Notes: a model not told the origin generated them from the letters alone. A stretch of 64,000 nt of DNA from Arcicella aurantiaca (GCF_003148625.1 NZ_QGGO01000002.1:185475-249474); one strand, 5' to 3'. Counted from the stretch's first letter, positions 23,340 through 30,647 are shown. A program made the numbers and translations.

Positions 23340-24557
23340 ATGGCAAAAATACAAAAAAAACAGAACAACTCCGAAAGGGTGCTGAGAATCCCCGATGTTG
23401 CCTTTTCCAATAGGCAAGGTAAAGTACAAATAAGGTTTAAGCACGGAGGAGAAGACCGTAAATTATCTTTGAACCAGACCATTGGAAAACGAAAAATTGA
23501 TTCAAAGACTGGCTACATAGAAAATGACCCAATAGCTACTCAATTGCTTTTAGAATATCGTAACCGATTTCGAGAGACTTACAAAAACTTTATCCTGAGA
23601 GGAGCAGAACCGTCAATAGAGGATATTAAAGATGGTATATTTTTTAGGACAACTTCTACTCCTATACCTTCTCTAAAAGTAGCAATGCAAGATTATTTCG
23701 ACCAAGATTATGGAAAAGACAGCAAAAAGGACGAGAAAACCATAGAGAAGAACGGCTACATGATGCGGTATGTATTAGAATGGCTTAATGATATTGGCAA
23801 AAGCGATATTTCAGTAAAATCAATCAATGCTAATCATGCAGAACAACTTCTGAACTGGGTAATGGCAAACCGAAGCGTTGAGAAGGAGCATAGCCGTAGA
23901 AGCGTTGGTTTCTTGGAGAGAGCTTTAAAATTTAGTGTTAATAATGGTTGGATTGCTCGCAATCCATTTGAATATGTTTTGATGGAGAAGAAATTTAAAC
24001 GCCAAAGTAAGCCAATTACCAAATTCCTAACGCCAAACGAAGTGAAAGCCATTGAGCAACTGGACAACTTACAACCAGAGTTAGCATTGATTCGTGATTA
24101 CTTCCTTTTTTCATGCTATACTGGCATGGATGAAATTACACTAAGAGTCGCAAAAAAGGAATGGCTAAAAGACAAAAACGGTCAAGCCTATATCGAAGGA
24201 TTTAGAGGTAAACCAGACGGAGACATACATCATCAGTTTGTAGTACCTATTTGTCCTAAAGCGGAAAAGCTAATTGAGAAATTTACCGCTATGAGCGAAG
24301 GAGATTCATTATTACCAATTATGACGTACAATCAGCAAATAAACATCATGCTAAAGTGTATAGCCAAAATGGCAGGAGTAAATAAACCTGTTTCGTTTGG
24401 GTTTGGTCGCAAAACATTTGCCACTACAAAAATCAATGATGGAGTGAGAATAGAAATTATCCAATTAATGATGGGGCATACCTCCATAAAAACAACCATA
24501 GGGTATTACGCCCACATTGACATAAACACCGTGCTAAAGGAGGGCTTAACAAAATGA
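23340..24557 (+). CDS. Tyrosine recombinase, integrase of the tRNA-Asn element
   Basis: 405 residues, full Bacteroidota phage-integrase length. Arm-binding domain about 20-100, SAM-like core-binding domain about 110-215, catalytic domain from about 225. Nucleophile region LMMGHTSIKTTIGYYAHI keeps His and the tyrosine. However the first catalytic Arg position reads YTGMDEITL and the H-x-x-R box reads FGFGRKT, so the box I Arg and box II His are both absent. Integrases lacking the box I Arg are known (IntDOT); loss of both is unusual. The start is an ATG just after a hairpin. It overlaps the next gene by four bases (ATGA). Expected to recombine the 12-base repeat at tRNA-Asn. Confidence 0.9.
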   Translation: MAKIQKKQNNSERVLRIPDVAFSNRQGKVQIRFKHGGEDRKLSLNQTIGKRKIDSKTGYIENDPIATQLLLEYRNRFRETYKNFILRGAEPSIEDIKDGIFFRTTSTPIPSLKVAMQDYFDQDYGKDSKKDEKTIEKNGYMMRYVLEWLNDIGKSDISVKSINANHAEQLLNWVMANRSVEKEHSRRSVGFLERALKFSVNNGWIARNPFEYVLMEKKFKRQSKPITKFLTPNEVKAIEQLDNLQPELALIRDYFLFSCYTGMDEITLRVAKKEWLKDKNGQAYIEGFRGKPDGDIHHQFVVPICPKAEKLIEKFTAMSEGDSLLPIMTYNQQINIMLKCIAKMAGVNKPVSFGFGRKTFATTKINDGVRIEIIQLMMGHTSIKTTIGYYAHIDINTVLKEGLTK

Positions 24558-24820
24558 GAAATTATCAATTACTATGTTTTCAATTGATGGAAAAATATGG
24601 CAAAAAAGCCAAAATACAGGGTGAACAGATGCTAAAAAGCAAAGGGAAACAACGCCAAAAAAGTAAGATTTTATACTTTTTCTATTTAGAAAATGGTCAA
24701 TACTGGCAATACAGAATGAAGGAGGATATAATGGAAAATGGGCTTAAATTAGGTACAGGACAAAAACTAAACAGCCTTTTATTTAACTCTTTTTCTGCCA
24801 ATAACGGATTTTTCAATTAA
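24554..24820 (+). CDS. Small hypothetical protein coupled to the integrase
   Basis: 88 residues, basic: LMEKYGKKAKIQGEQMLKSK, then LYFFYLENGQYWQYRMKEDI. The start codon overlaps the integrase stop (ATGA), indicating translational coupling. No family recognised. Candidate directionality factor or helper of the integrase by position only. Confidence 0.5.
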   Translation: MRNYQLLCFQLMEKYGKKAKIQGEQMLKSKGKQRQKSKILYFFYLENGQYWQYRMKEDIMENGLKLGTGQKLNSLLFNSFSANNGFFN

Positions 24821-24839
24821 TAACTAAAACAACAAAAAA

Positions 24840-25031
24840 ATGAAAAACTTAGAAGTAACCAACACAGTAGCAGAAGGATTAGACTTAGACAGAATGAACG
24901 CCACATTAGAACGACTATTTGAAGGTTATTCAAGCTCGCAAATGGCAGAAAACGACGACCACGAGCAACGAATGGTACTAACGGAGGATTTCTTCAACTT
25001 TAAACGACTACTAAAGAGCCTTAAAGACTAA
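24840..25031 (+). CDS. Small acidic hypothetical protein
   Basis: 63 residues: LDLDRMNATLERLFEGYSSS, then LTEDFFNFKRLLKSLKD. Net acidic and helical. Follows the previous gene by 19 bases and ends just before a hairpin, so it closes the integrase transcript. Family not recognised. Confidence 0.5.
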   Translation: MKNLEVTNTVAEGLDLDRMNATLERLFEGYSSSQMAENDDHEQRMVLTEDFFNFKRLLKSLKD

Positions 25032-25039
25032 ACAAAAAA

Positions 25040-25066
25040 GCCCGAACAATTAAAGATTGTTCGGGC
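25040..25066. terminator. GC-rich hairpin between integrase and replication genes
   Basis: Arms GCCCGAACAAT (25040-25050) and ATTGTTCGGGC (25056-25066), loop TAAAG. The A-tract on the left gives a strong U-tract on the minus strand; on the plus strand the tail is AATTGATTTT. Confidence 0.65.
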
Positions 25067-25135
25067 AATTGATTTTAAGGCATAAGAAGTCCAGAAACGA
25101 AAACGCCTCATTAAAATCTTAAAAAACTAAAGACA

Positions 25136-26425
25136 ATGACGAAGTTAGTTAAAAAAGGTGAAATCCAAGGAGTTACACCCGAAAAAGGCAGAGAAAAGTC
25201 TGCACAAAAAAATGAAACTAATCATACTAATCCTGTTATAGCAACAAATCCAAACCCTGATAACAAGCCCAATCAACCATTAATTCTAAGATTAGAAGAT
25301 TATATTTTCAATAAATATGACCTGAGAATGAATATAGTTTCTAATGAATTAGAAGGCAAATTAAAGAAAGATTCTGAATATGGTTTATTTAGCGAAGACC
25401 AATTGACTTATGACCTTTTTGTAAAAGGATTTAACAAATTCAACACTCAACTATCCGTGTTAATTTCCACAAAAGTACCTAAATATGACCCATTAAAAGA
25501 GTATTTCGAGAATCTTCCCAAGTGGGATAATTCACAACCAGACTATATCAAAAGACTGTCAGATTTTGTAGTTACTGACAGTGGTGATTGGTGGGAACTA
25601 ATGTTTAAAAAGCATCTTGTCAGAATGGTTGCTCAAGCCATTCTAAAAATACCTTTTAATAAGCAGTGTCTAACTCTTATAGGCAAACAAAATGACGGAA
25701 AAACATCTTTCTTAGAATTTCTTGTTCCCCCTAAACTATCAAAATACTACCGAAAAGGTTTTGACTTTGGAGGTAACAAAGACGGTAAAATTTCCTTATG
25801 CCAAAACTTTGTAATCAATTTGGACGAATTGGCAAGTTTTGACAAGAAGGAACTAAACAACGATTTCAAGACAATTTTAACTGAATCAATAGTAAAATTT
25901 AGAGGTCTATTTGCTAAAAGTGAAACCACTCATAGCAGAAGAGCAAACTTCGTGGCGAGTACAAACCAATACGAGTTCTTGACTGACGAAACAGGCAACG
26001 TTAGATGGTTGCCTTTTGTAGTGAAGGAGATTAACCACGATAACGGAAAATCAAAAGGTTATCAAGCCAATATAGATATAAATTTAGTATGGTCACAAGC
26101 GTATAGTTTATTGATTAGCGGAAATTTTGATTTTATTTTATCGAAAGATGAAATACAAACACAAGAAAAAAGAAATCAGCGATTTATGAAAGTTAGTGCC
26201 GAGATGGAAGCAATCCAGAAGTATTTTATCTCAGGAAACGAAGATGATAGAAATAGCAAATTTTTAACCGCAACCGATATTCAACTGAAATTAGTATTAA
26301 AAGGAATTAAACTAAGCCATATTTCAATTGGGAAAGCCTTAAAAACATTACAATTCCAAGTTTCAGAAAAATATTATAAAGAATGTAAATATAGTATAAA
26401 AGGGTATTATATCAAAGAATTGTAA
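25136..26425 (+). CDS. VapE-type replicative helicase of the tRNA-Asn element
   Basis: 429 residues. A polar N-terminal 50 residues, then a domain with P-loop IGKQNDGKTSFLEFL at about 184-198, Walker B-like FVINLDELASFDKKELN, a sensor-like VASTNQYEFL and arginine-rich ETTHSRRANF, and ETGNVRWLPF. The C-terminal segment (LKGIKLSHISIGKALKTLQF) looks like a winged helix for origin binding. VapE proteins are SF3-like initiator helicases common in satellites. Located directly before the iteron array and the primase. Related in layout to the left-element protein, which has diverged in sequence and in the iterons beside it. Confidence 0.85.
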   Translation: MTKLVKKGEIQGVTPEKGREKSAQKNETNHTNPVIATNPNPDNKPNQPLILRLEDYIFNKYDLRMNIVSNELEGKLKKDSEYGLFSEDQLTYDLFVKGFNKFNTQLSVLISTKVPKYDPLKEYFENLPKWDNSQPDYIKRLSDFVVTDSGDWWELMFKKHLVRMVAQAILKIPFNKQCLTLIGKQNDGKTSFLEFLVPPKLSKYYRKGFDFGGNKDGKISLCQNFVINLDELASFDKKELNNDFKTILTESIVKFRGLFAKSETTHSRRANFVASTNQYEFLTDETGNVRWLPFVVKEINHDNGKSKGYQANIDINLVWSQAYSLLISGNFDFILSKDEIQTQEKRNQRFMKVSAEMEAIQKYFISGNEDDRNSKFLTATDIQLKLVLKGIKLSHISIGKALKTLQFQVSEKYYKECKYSIKGYYIKEL

Positions 26426-26431
26426 AAACAA

Positions 26432-26725
26432 CTTACTCTCTTACTCGAATGATTATAATATATTGAATATCAATCACTTAAATATATTTTTTCGAGTAAG
26501 ATATAATATTTAATCTTACTCGAAAAAAATATAAATTACTAAAAACCAATACATTATATATATATTATCGAGTAAGATTATGTTATTCCAAAAAGTATCT
26601 TACTCGAAAAACGGAGTAGTTTTCGAGTAAGATAGTAAGATAGAGAATACTATCCTACTCGAAAAAAATAACCATAAATAACTGACAATCAATTAATTGA
26701 AATTATTCGAGTAAGAGAGTAAGAA
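26432..26725. repeat. Iteron array, putative replication origin
   Basis: Fills the 367-base gap between helicase and primase. Eight copies of TCGAGTAAGAT or close variants: 26440 (minus), 26492 (plus), 26513 (minus), 26568 (plus), 26597 (minus), 26623 (plus), 26652 (minus), 26707 (plus). Orientation alternates strictly, and partial copies (GTAAGA) flank the outer and third pairs. The surrounding bases are almost pure A/T, as in a melting region. Confidence 0.8.
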
Positions 26726-26792
26726 TAAATCAAATTTTCAAAAGTCTGCTACTCAAAATAAAATTGAAATTGTACTTTAACAATAATATAAA

Positions 26793-27680
26793 ATGAAAAC
26801 CCACGAACAAATAAACCAACTAAAACAAATATCCATCATAGATTATCTAAGTGGAAAAGGCATAAGTCCAGTCTCAAGAAATGGCAGTAATTTCCTGTAT
26901 CATTCTCCGCTCCGTCAGGACAGTACACCGTCTTTTTCAGTAAGTCCAACCCTCAACGTTTTTAACGACTTCGGTAACGATGCCGATAAAGGAAGCATAA
27001 TTGACTTAGTAATGAAGTTAGAGAAAATCGGATTTGTAGATGCTTGTAGCTTATTAGAGAGAATGGACGACAAAAGAGAAAGAGACGGCTCCCAAACTCT
27101 TTCTCTCTCTTGTCGTCCAATCTCTCAGGAAGACCCCGAAGGCTATACCATCAAATCGGTTGCTAACTTACAACACCCTGCTTTAATGCGATATGTAAAA
27201 AATCGTGGAATCAACCTAAATACTGCATTCAATTACCTCCAAGAAATTCACTATACAAATTCAAAAGGGCAATTTTTTGGAGTGGGATACAAAACTGATA
27301 ACGGAGGGTATGTTTTAAGGAGCGAAATCATGCAGAAACCTATAAATTTGGGTAAATCTGGCATTAAAACTTTTACATTCCCTAATAGTAATACCATATC
27401 AGTATTTGAGGGAATGTTTGATTTTCTATCAGCCATAGAATACTACAAGCGTCCGCCACGATGTACGGCTATCATACTAAATTCTGTAACGAACCTAAGT
27501 AAAGCAATACCACAATTAACGGAAGCAACCACGATTTACAGTTATATGGACAATGACGAAGCAGGACGAAAAGCAACGCAAAAAATGAGAGATGCAGGGT
27601 TAAACGTTCAAGATTGTTCAAGTATGTATTCAGACAAAGATTTTAAAGACTTCAATGAGTTTTTAGCCAGTACAATTTAA
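26793..27680 (+). CDS. Toprim-domain primase of the element
   Basis: 295 residues. N-terminal CHC2-like segment (YHSPLRQDSTPSFSVSPT, FNDFGNDADKGSIIDLVM) in which the zinc-binding cysteines are not seen. A linker follows, then a Toprim domain with the acidic positions in SVFEGMFDFLSAIEYY (about 208) and YSYMDNDEAGRKATQ (about 250). Such short primases accompany VapE helicases in Bacteroidota mobile elements and lay RNA primers for their replication. The iteron array is directly upstream. It may be cotranscribed with the HTH gene 10 bases downstream. Confidence 0.85.
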   Translation: MKTHEQINQLKQISIIDYLSGKGISPVSRNGSNFLYHSPLRQDSTPSFSVSPTLNVFNDFGNDADKGSIIDLVMKLEKIGFVDACSLLERMDDKRERDGSQTLSLSCRPISQEDPEGYTIKSVANLQHPALMRYVKNRGINLNTAFNYLQEIHYTNSKGQFFGVGYKTDNGGYVLRSEIMQKPINLGKSGIKTFTFPNSNTISVFEGMFDFLSAIEYYKRPPRCTAIILNSVTNLSKAIPQLTEATTIYSYMDNDEAGRKATQKMRDAGLNVQDCSSMYSDKDFKDFNEFLASTI

Positions 27681-27690
27681 GACTTTAAAC

Positions 27691-27924
27691 ATGGAGAAAA
27701 ATATAACTTTCAAATGTCCGCTTTACTTGACTGTCGATGACATTAAAATTTTGCTCAGAAGAGAAAAGTCTTTTTGCTACGATTACATGAAAACATTAAG
27801 AATACTATACCCTGATAGATGCAAGAATGGAAAAAATATACCATCAAATGTATTCTCTGAATATACAGGTAATTCATTAGAAGATATAGCCGAAATACTC
27901 GAAGCATCCAAGCGAAAAATTTAG
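27691..27924 (+). CDS. Small HTH protein of the tRNA-Asn element
   Basis: 77 residues: LTVDDIKILLRREKSFCYDY, then VFSEYTGNSLEDIAEILE. Two helix-turn-helix-like halves. Same layout as the 68-residue protein at 21594-21800. Starts 10 bases after the primase. Possible excisionase or regulator. Confidence 0.6.
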   Translation: MEKNITFKCPLYLTVDDIKILLRREKSFCYDYMKTLRILYPDRCKNGKNIPSNVFSEYTGNSLEDIAEILEASKRKI

Positions 27925-27988
27925 TTCCATTGTTTCCACACTTTCCATGCTTTCCACCCTTGTTAATTCATTTCTTCAATATTTGTAA

Positions 27989-28023
27989 CCTCTGATAAGT
28001 AAGAATTATCGGAGGGTTTTTTA
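27989..28023 (+). terminator. Intrinsic terminator after the replication genes
   Basis: Arms CCTCTGATAA (27989-27998) and TTATCGGAGG (28006-28015) with one wobble pair, followed by GTTTTTTATT. Confidence 0.75.
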
Positions 28024-28039
28024 TTAAAAATCAAAGAAC

Positions 28040-28630
28040 ATGAACAACCCAATTACAATATTTCCCGACGAGGAAATGGCAGAAAAATTTAAACAAAAAA
28101 GAGAATCTTTAGGCATGACCGAAGAAGAGTATTTCGCCCATTTAATGGAATTATCGGACGAGGACGAATATGCCGAAATAGAGGACGAAGAACCAGACGA
28201 AGAGGACGAAGAAACCGAAATAGAGGACGAAGAAACCGAAATAGAGGACGAAGAATTTGACGAGGAATTGACAGGTATTACGGACATATCTGACAATGAT
28301 TCTATCATTAAAGAATTAAAGCTCCAAGTAAAAGCTCGTGAAGATGAACTCATCCATGTTAACGAAGAATTAAACGGCATCATCAACTATCCAAGAATCA
28401 ATCTATTATTTGACCTTGTCAGAGGGCATACGCTAAAGATTAACAATACAGATATTGAGATGGTCATCAGAACAAAAAAGGACTTCATTCAATGCCTTGT
28501 TAAGAATTTCCATGCTAACATAGATTCTGAAGACTTTGGAATTGATAGTGATGAATTTGAAGAAATGGAGAACGAAGCATTTAAAGATTACGAAGAAGAG
28601 GACGAAAACGACGACGAAGATGACGAATAG
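28040..28630 (+). CDS. Highly acidic protein with repeated Glu/Asp tract
   Basis: 196 residues. A short N-terminal domain (EKFKQKRESLGMTEEEYFAH) precedes an almost uninterrupted acidic tract (about 38-78) built from repeats of EDEETEI. A coiled coil (about 92-118), a small globular part (LLFDLVRGHTLKINN) and a second acidic tail (KDYEEEDENDDEDDE) follow. No family recognised. The extreme negative charge could mimic DNA or bind basic proteins; that is speculation. It begins right after a terminator, so it heads its own unit with the RHH gene, which starts 4 bases after its stop. Confidence 0.65.
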   Translation: MNNPITIFPDEEMAEKFKQKRESLGMTEEEYFAHLMELSDEDEYAEIEDEEPDEEDEETEIEDEETEIEDEEFDEELTGITDISDNDSIIKELKLQVKAREDELIHVNEELNGIINYPRINLLFDLVRGHTLKINNTDIEMVIRTKKDFIQCLVKNFHANIDSEDFGIDSDEFEEMENEAFKDYEEEDENDDEDDE

Positions 28631-28634
28631 AAAC

Positions 28635-29027
28635 ATGGAAAAGACCAGTAAAATATCATTCAGATTGTCCGATGAGTTAAAGACATTTCTATCTGACAAC
28701 GCTAATCGTGGCGAATTATCCATGACAGACTTCTGTATTTGGATTTTAACGTCCTACAAAAATGGAGAAGACATTACGGGCAACATTGAGAATTACGGAG
28801 TTAAAGAGGATGCAAGATTAAACGAAATTTTAGCGGAATTTGAAACATATAAACGAAGAGCATTCAACGAAATTGAAGCTCTTAAAAAGGATAAATCCAA
28901 TCTTATAACAAAATATAACGAATTACAATCTAAGATTATTCAAGAGTGCAAGGGTGTAATTAAAAATGAGGTGGAGAAAGCCTATAAAAGAGGATTTGCC
29001 GAAGCAGAAAAAACAAATAATAAATAA
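28635..29027 (+). CDS. Ribbon-helix-helix protein with coiled coil
   Basis: 130 residues from the ATG at 28635, chosen because earlier in-frame codons lie inside the preceding acidic gene and read as basic noise. RHH at about 4-45 (KISFRLSDELKTFLSDNA, SMTDFCIWILTSYKNG), coiled coil at about 65-115. Similar in layout to the RHH protein at 18169-18738. It is encoded 1 kb before two phased iteron arrays, and RHH proteins of the ParR type bind such arrays, so a partition or origin-handling role is possible. Confidence 0.7.
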   Translation: MEKTSKISFRLSDELKTFLSDNANRGELSMTDFCIWILTSYKNGEDITGNIENYGVKEDARLNEILAEFETYKRRAFNEIEALKKDKSNLITKYNELQSKIIQECKGVIKNEVEKAYKRGFAEAEKTNNK

Positions 29028-29040
29028 CTCAAAAAAGAAT

Positions 29041-29451
29041 ATGGCACAATTTAATAAAAACGATAAAGTATATGCTGGAAATAGTGGTGTCTCAATGTTT
29101 GAAAATGCTGAAAAAAGAGGTGTATTCTCTAAAGCAAGTCCAGATGTTTTGAATCCATGTATTACTCACTACCGAAAATATTTAGGTGAACAACAGGAAA
29201 GTCAAGAGCCATACAAAAGTTTAACATTCCTTCCTTATGTTAATTCTCCAATTATTAAAAGAATTTGGCTTCCTGAGTCTTACATTGGCATAGCTACTTG
29301 AGAAAGATACTCACTTGGTGGAGTATCTTACATTCAAGTCCAATATGATGCCAATAAAATCACATTTAATAATCAAGAATTGGCAGCCTATACAACAATA
29401 CAACGTTTAGCATGGGTTAAAGAAGTTTCCATTTCTGATACTGGCTATTAA
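29041..29451 (+). pseudogene. Hypothetical protein interrupted by an in-frame TGA
   Basis: ATG at 29041, in-frame TGA at 29299-29301, then the same frame stays open to TAA at 29449-29451. Before the stop: VYAGNSGVSMFENAEKRGVF, LTFLPYVNSPIIKRIWLPES. After it: YSLGGVSYIQVQYDANKI, AYTTIQRLAWVKEVSIS. The second part looks like a genuine protein end, so I infer one protein of about 136 residues broken by a nonsense mutation (or misread base). Family not recognised. The first 86 residues may still be made. Confidence 0.6.
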
Positions 29452-29483
29452 TTAATGAAAACACATTCTAATCAAAAATAAAT

Positions 29484-29804
29484 ATGTGGGAAGACGAAGA
29501 ACAACCCAAAACAAACCCACTCTTTGACTTAATAGGTAGTGGACTTAACACAGTAGGGCAAACCATAGGAACAGTTGTAACAAGTGATAATGCCCGTAAA
29601 ATAGCACAAACAAAGGCAGAACAAGAGAAGGAATTAGCCATCATTGCGGCAAAGAAAGCAAAAACAGACGGCTTTTTTTTTGTTGGGGGCATTGCAATAT
29701 TTTTTCTATTCATAGGTATAATTATATGGGCAAAAAAGCCTAAATATTACCAAGTAGGGCAATCATACGCATTAAGTGGTATTCACGTACCCAAAGTTGT
29801 TTAA
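29484..29804 (+). CDS. Small membrane protein of the element
   Basis: 106 residues. Soluble N-terminus (NPLFDLIGSGLNTVGQTIGT), an Ala/Lys/Glu helix, one membrane segment at about 66-85 (FFFVGGIAIFFLFIGIIIW), then a short tail ending SGIHVPKVV. No signal peptide. Resembles coat-like or holin-like small phage membrane proteins in size only; function unknown. Confidence 0.6.
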   Translation: MWEDEEQPKTNPLFDLIGSGLNTVGQTIGTVVTSDNARKIAQTKAEQEKELAIIAAKKAKTDGFFFVGGIAIFFLFIGIIIWAKKPKYYQVGQSYALSGIHVPKVV

Positions 29805-29897
29805 AGGAAACCCTATCATTCATTTTCATTCCTTTTGCTCAATAAATTTCCTTCAAATGGCGTAAATTTATTGACAAAGCAAAAAGCGAAACAACTA

Positions 29898-29929
29898 AAA
29901 TCCTGACGATAAACCGTTGGGATTTTTTG
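29898..29929 (+). terminator. Terminator after the last gene of the element
   Basis: Arms AAATCCTGACG (29898-29908) and CGTTGGGATTT (29915-29925) pair with two wobble pairs, followed by TTTTTGTTTTT. Confidence 0.7.
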
Positions 29930-30039
29930 TTTTTAACCATTCTCAATTTTTCAATGGTGAAAAACCTGCACCATTAGAACAGTTTACGAAGAACTTAATT
30001 AGCGTTAATTAAACGAGAATTAAAAATAGATATATTTAG

Positions 30040-30176
30040 TCAGTTCAACTCCAAAACACCAAAGTTTAACTCCAAACTACCAAAGTTTAACTCTAAACAC
30101 CTAAAGTTTAACTCCAAACTACCAAAGTTTAACTCCAAACTACCAAAGTTTAACTCCAAACTACCAAAGTTTAACT
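30040..30176. repeat. Six tandem repeats with a 21-base period
   Basis: AAAGTTTAACTCCAAACTACC-type units begin at 30061, 30082, 30103, 30124, 30145 and 30166, exactly 21 bases apart, with a partial seventh at about 30040. Twenty-one bases equals two helical turns. No gene covers this 834-base stretch (29805-30638). Confidence 0.85.
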
Positions 30177-30219
30177 ATTAATGAATATTGTCTTACAACT
30201 TTTATAATGAGTTGAATGA

Positions 30220-30458
30220 CTGTCCGACAACGTAAGACAATCATTTAATAGAAATTACAACCTGTCCGACAAAGTAAGACGCACTATTAATCAATAATAC
30301 AACCTGTCCGACAAAGTAAGACACACTATTAATCAATAATACAACCTGTCCGACAAAGTAAGACACACTTTTAAACGATAATACAACCTGTCCGACAAAG
30401 TAAAACACACTTTTAAACGATAATACAACCTGTCCGACAAAGTAAGACACACTTTTTA
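30220..30458. repeat. Six tandem repeats with a 42-base period
   Basis: CTGTCCGACAAAGTAAGACA or near copies begin at 30220, 30262, 30304, 30346, 30388 and 30430, exactly 42 bases apart (four helical turns). Each core contains the palindrome TGTCCGACA followed by GTAAGACA; an inverted TGTCTTAC lies at 30189. An 83-codon frame on the minus strand is a by-product of the period being a multiple of three. Confidence 0.88.
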
Positions 30459-30548
30459 AACGACTACTGTATAAGTTTAAAACAACAAACATCTTGTTTT
30501 AAACCTTGTTTCACGACTGAAATAGTCCCAAAAACACGCAAAAAAAGC

Positions 30549-30628
30549 ACTGTTCCAAACGCTTGGAACAGTAAATAAAAATTGTTCCAACAAAAAAGCC
30601 TTCATACGTAACGTATGAAGGCTTTTTG
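30549..30628. terminator. Two hairpins inside the right end of the element
   Basis: First: ACTGTTCCAA (30549-30558) and TTGGAACAGT (30563-30572), with a third TGTTCCAA at 30583-30590, which looks more like a protein site than a terminator. Second: AAAAGCCTTCATACG and its complement (30591-30628), A/T flanked, a bidirectional terminator protecting tRNA-Asn. Could also be integrase arm sites. Confidence 0.6.
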
Positions 30629-30635
30629 TGATTAA

Positions 30636-30647
30636 TTGCTCCCTCTC
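30636..30647. repeat. attR: 12-base direct repeat overlapping tRNA-Asn
   Basis: TTGCTCCCTCTC, identical to 21936-21947. It covers the last nine bases of the tRNA gene, the classical target of tyrosine integrases. Confidence 0.7.

Larger units (their letters stand above)
21948..30647. mobile_element. 8.7-kb integrated element at tRNA-Asn (phage-satellite-like)
   Basis: Bounded by 12-base direct repeats at 21936-21947 and 30636-30647, the latter overlapping the 3' end of tRNA-Asn. Gene order: repressor (minus), Cro-like protein, integrase, two small genes, VapE helicase, iterons, primase, HTH protein, acidic protein, RHH protein, a pseudogene, membrane protein, iteron arrays. There are replication, integration and control genes but no recognisable terminase, capsid, tail, relaxase or secretion genes. 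That matches the economy of phage satellites (PICI, SaPI) or small integrative mobilisable elements; the class is inferred from layout only. Confidence 0.75.

Noticed and set aside
28536-28634. Extended N-terminus of the RHH protein from ATG 28536
   Set aside because: These codons overlap the acidic gene in another frame and read as basic low-complexity sequence; the RHH fold begins right after ATG 28635.
29484-29804. Filamentous-phage coat protein
   Set aside because: Size and single helix fit, but there is no signal peptide, no Zot-like ATPase and no rolling-circle initiator nearby.
30040-30458. CRISPR array
   Set aside because: Units are tandem with a constant period and no variable spacers; no cas genes anywhere in the window.
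30241-30492. 83-codon minus-strand frame with 14-residue repeats (SYFVGQVVL)
   Set aside because: The period of 42 bases is a multiple of three, so an open repeated frame is expected by chance; the bases outside the conserved core vary without respect to codons.
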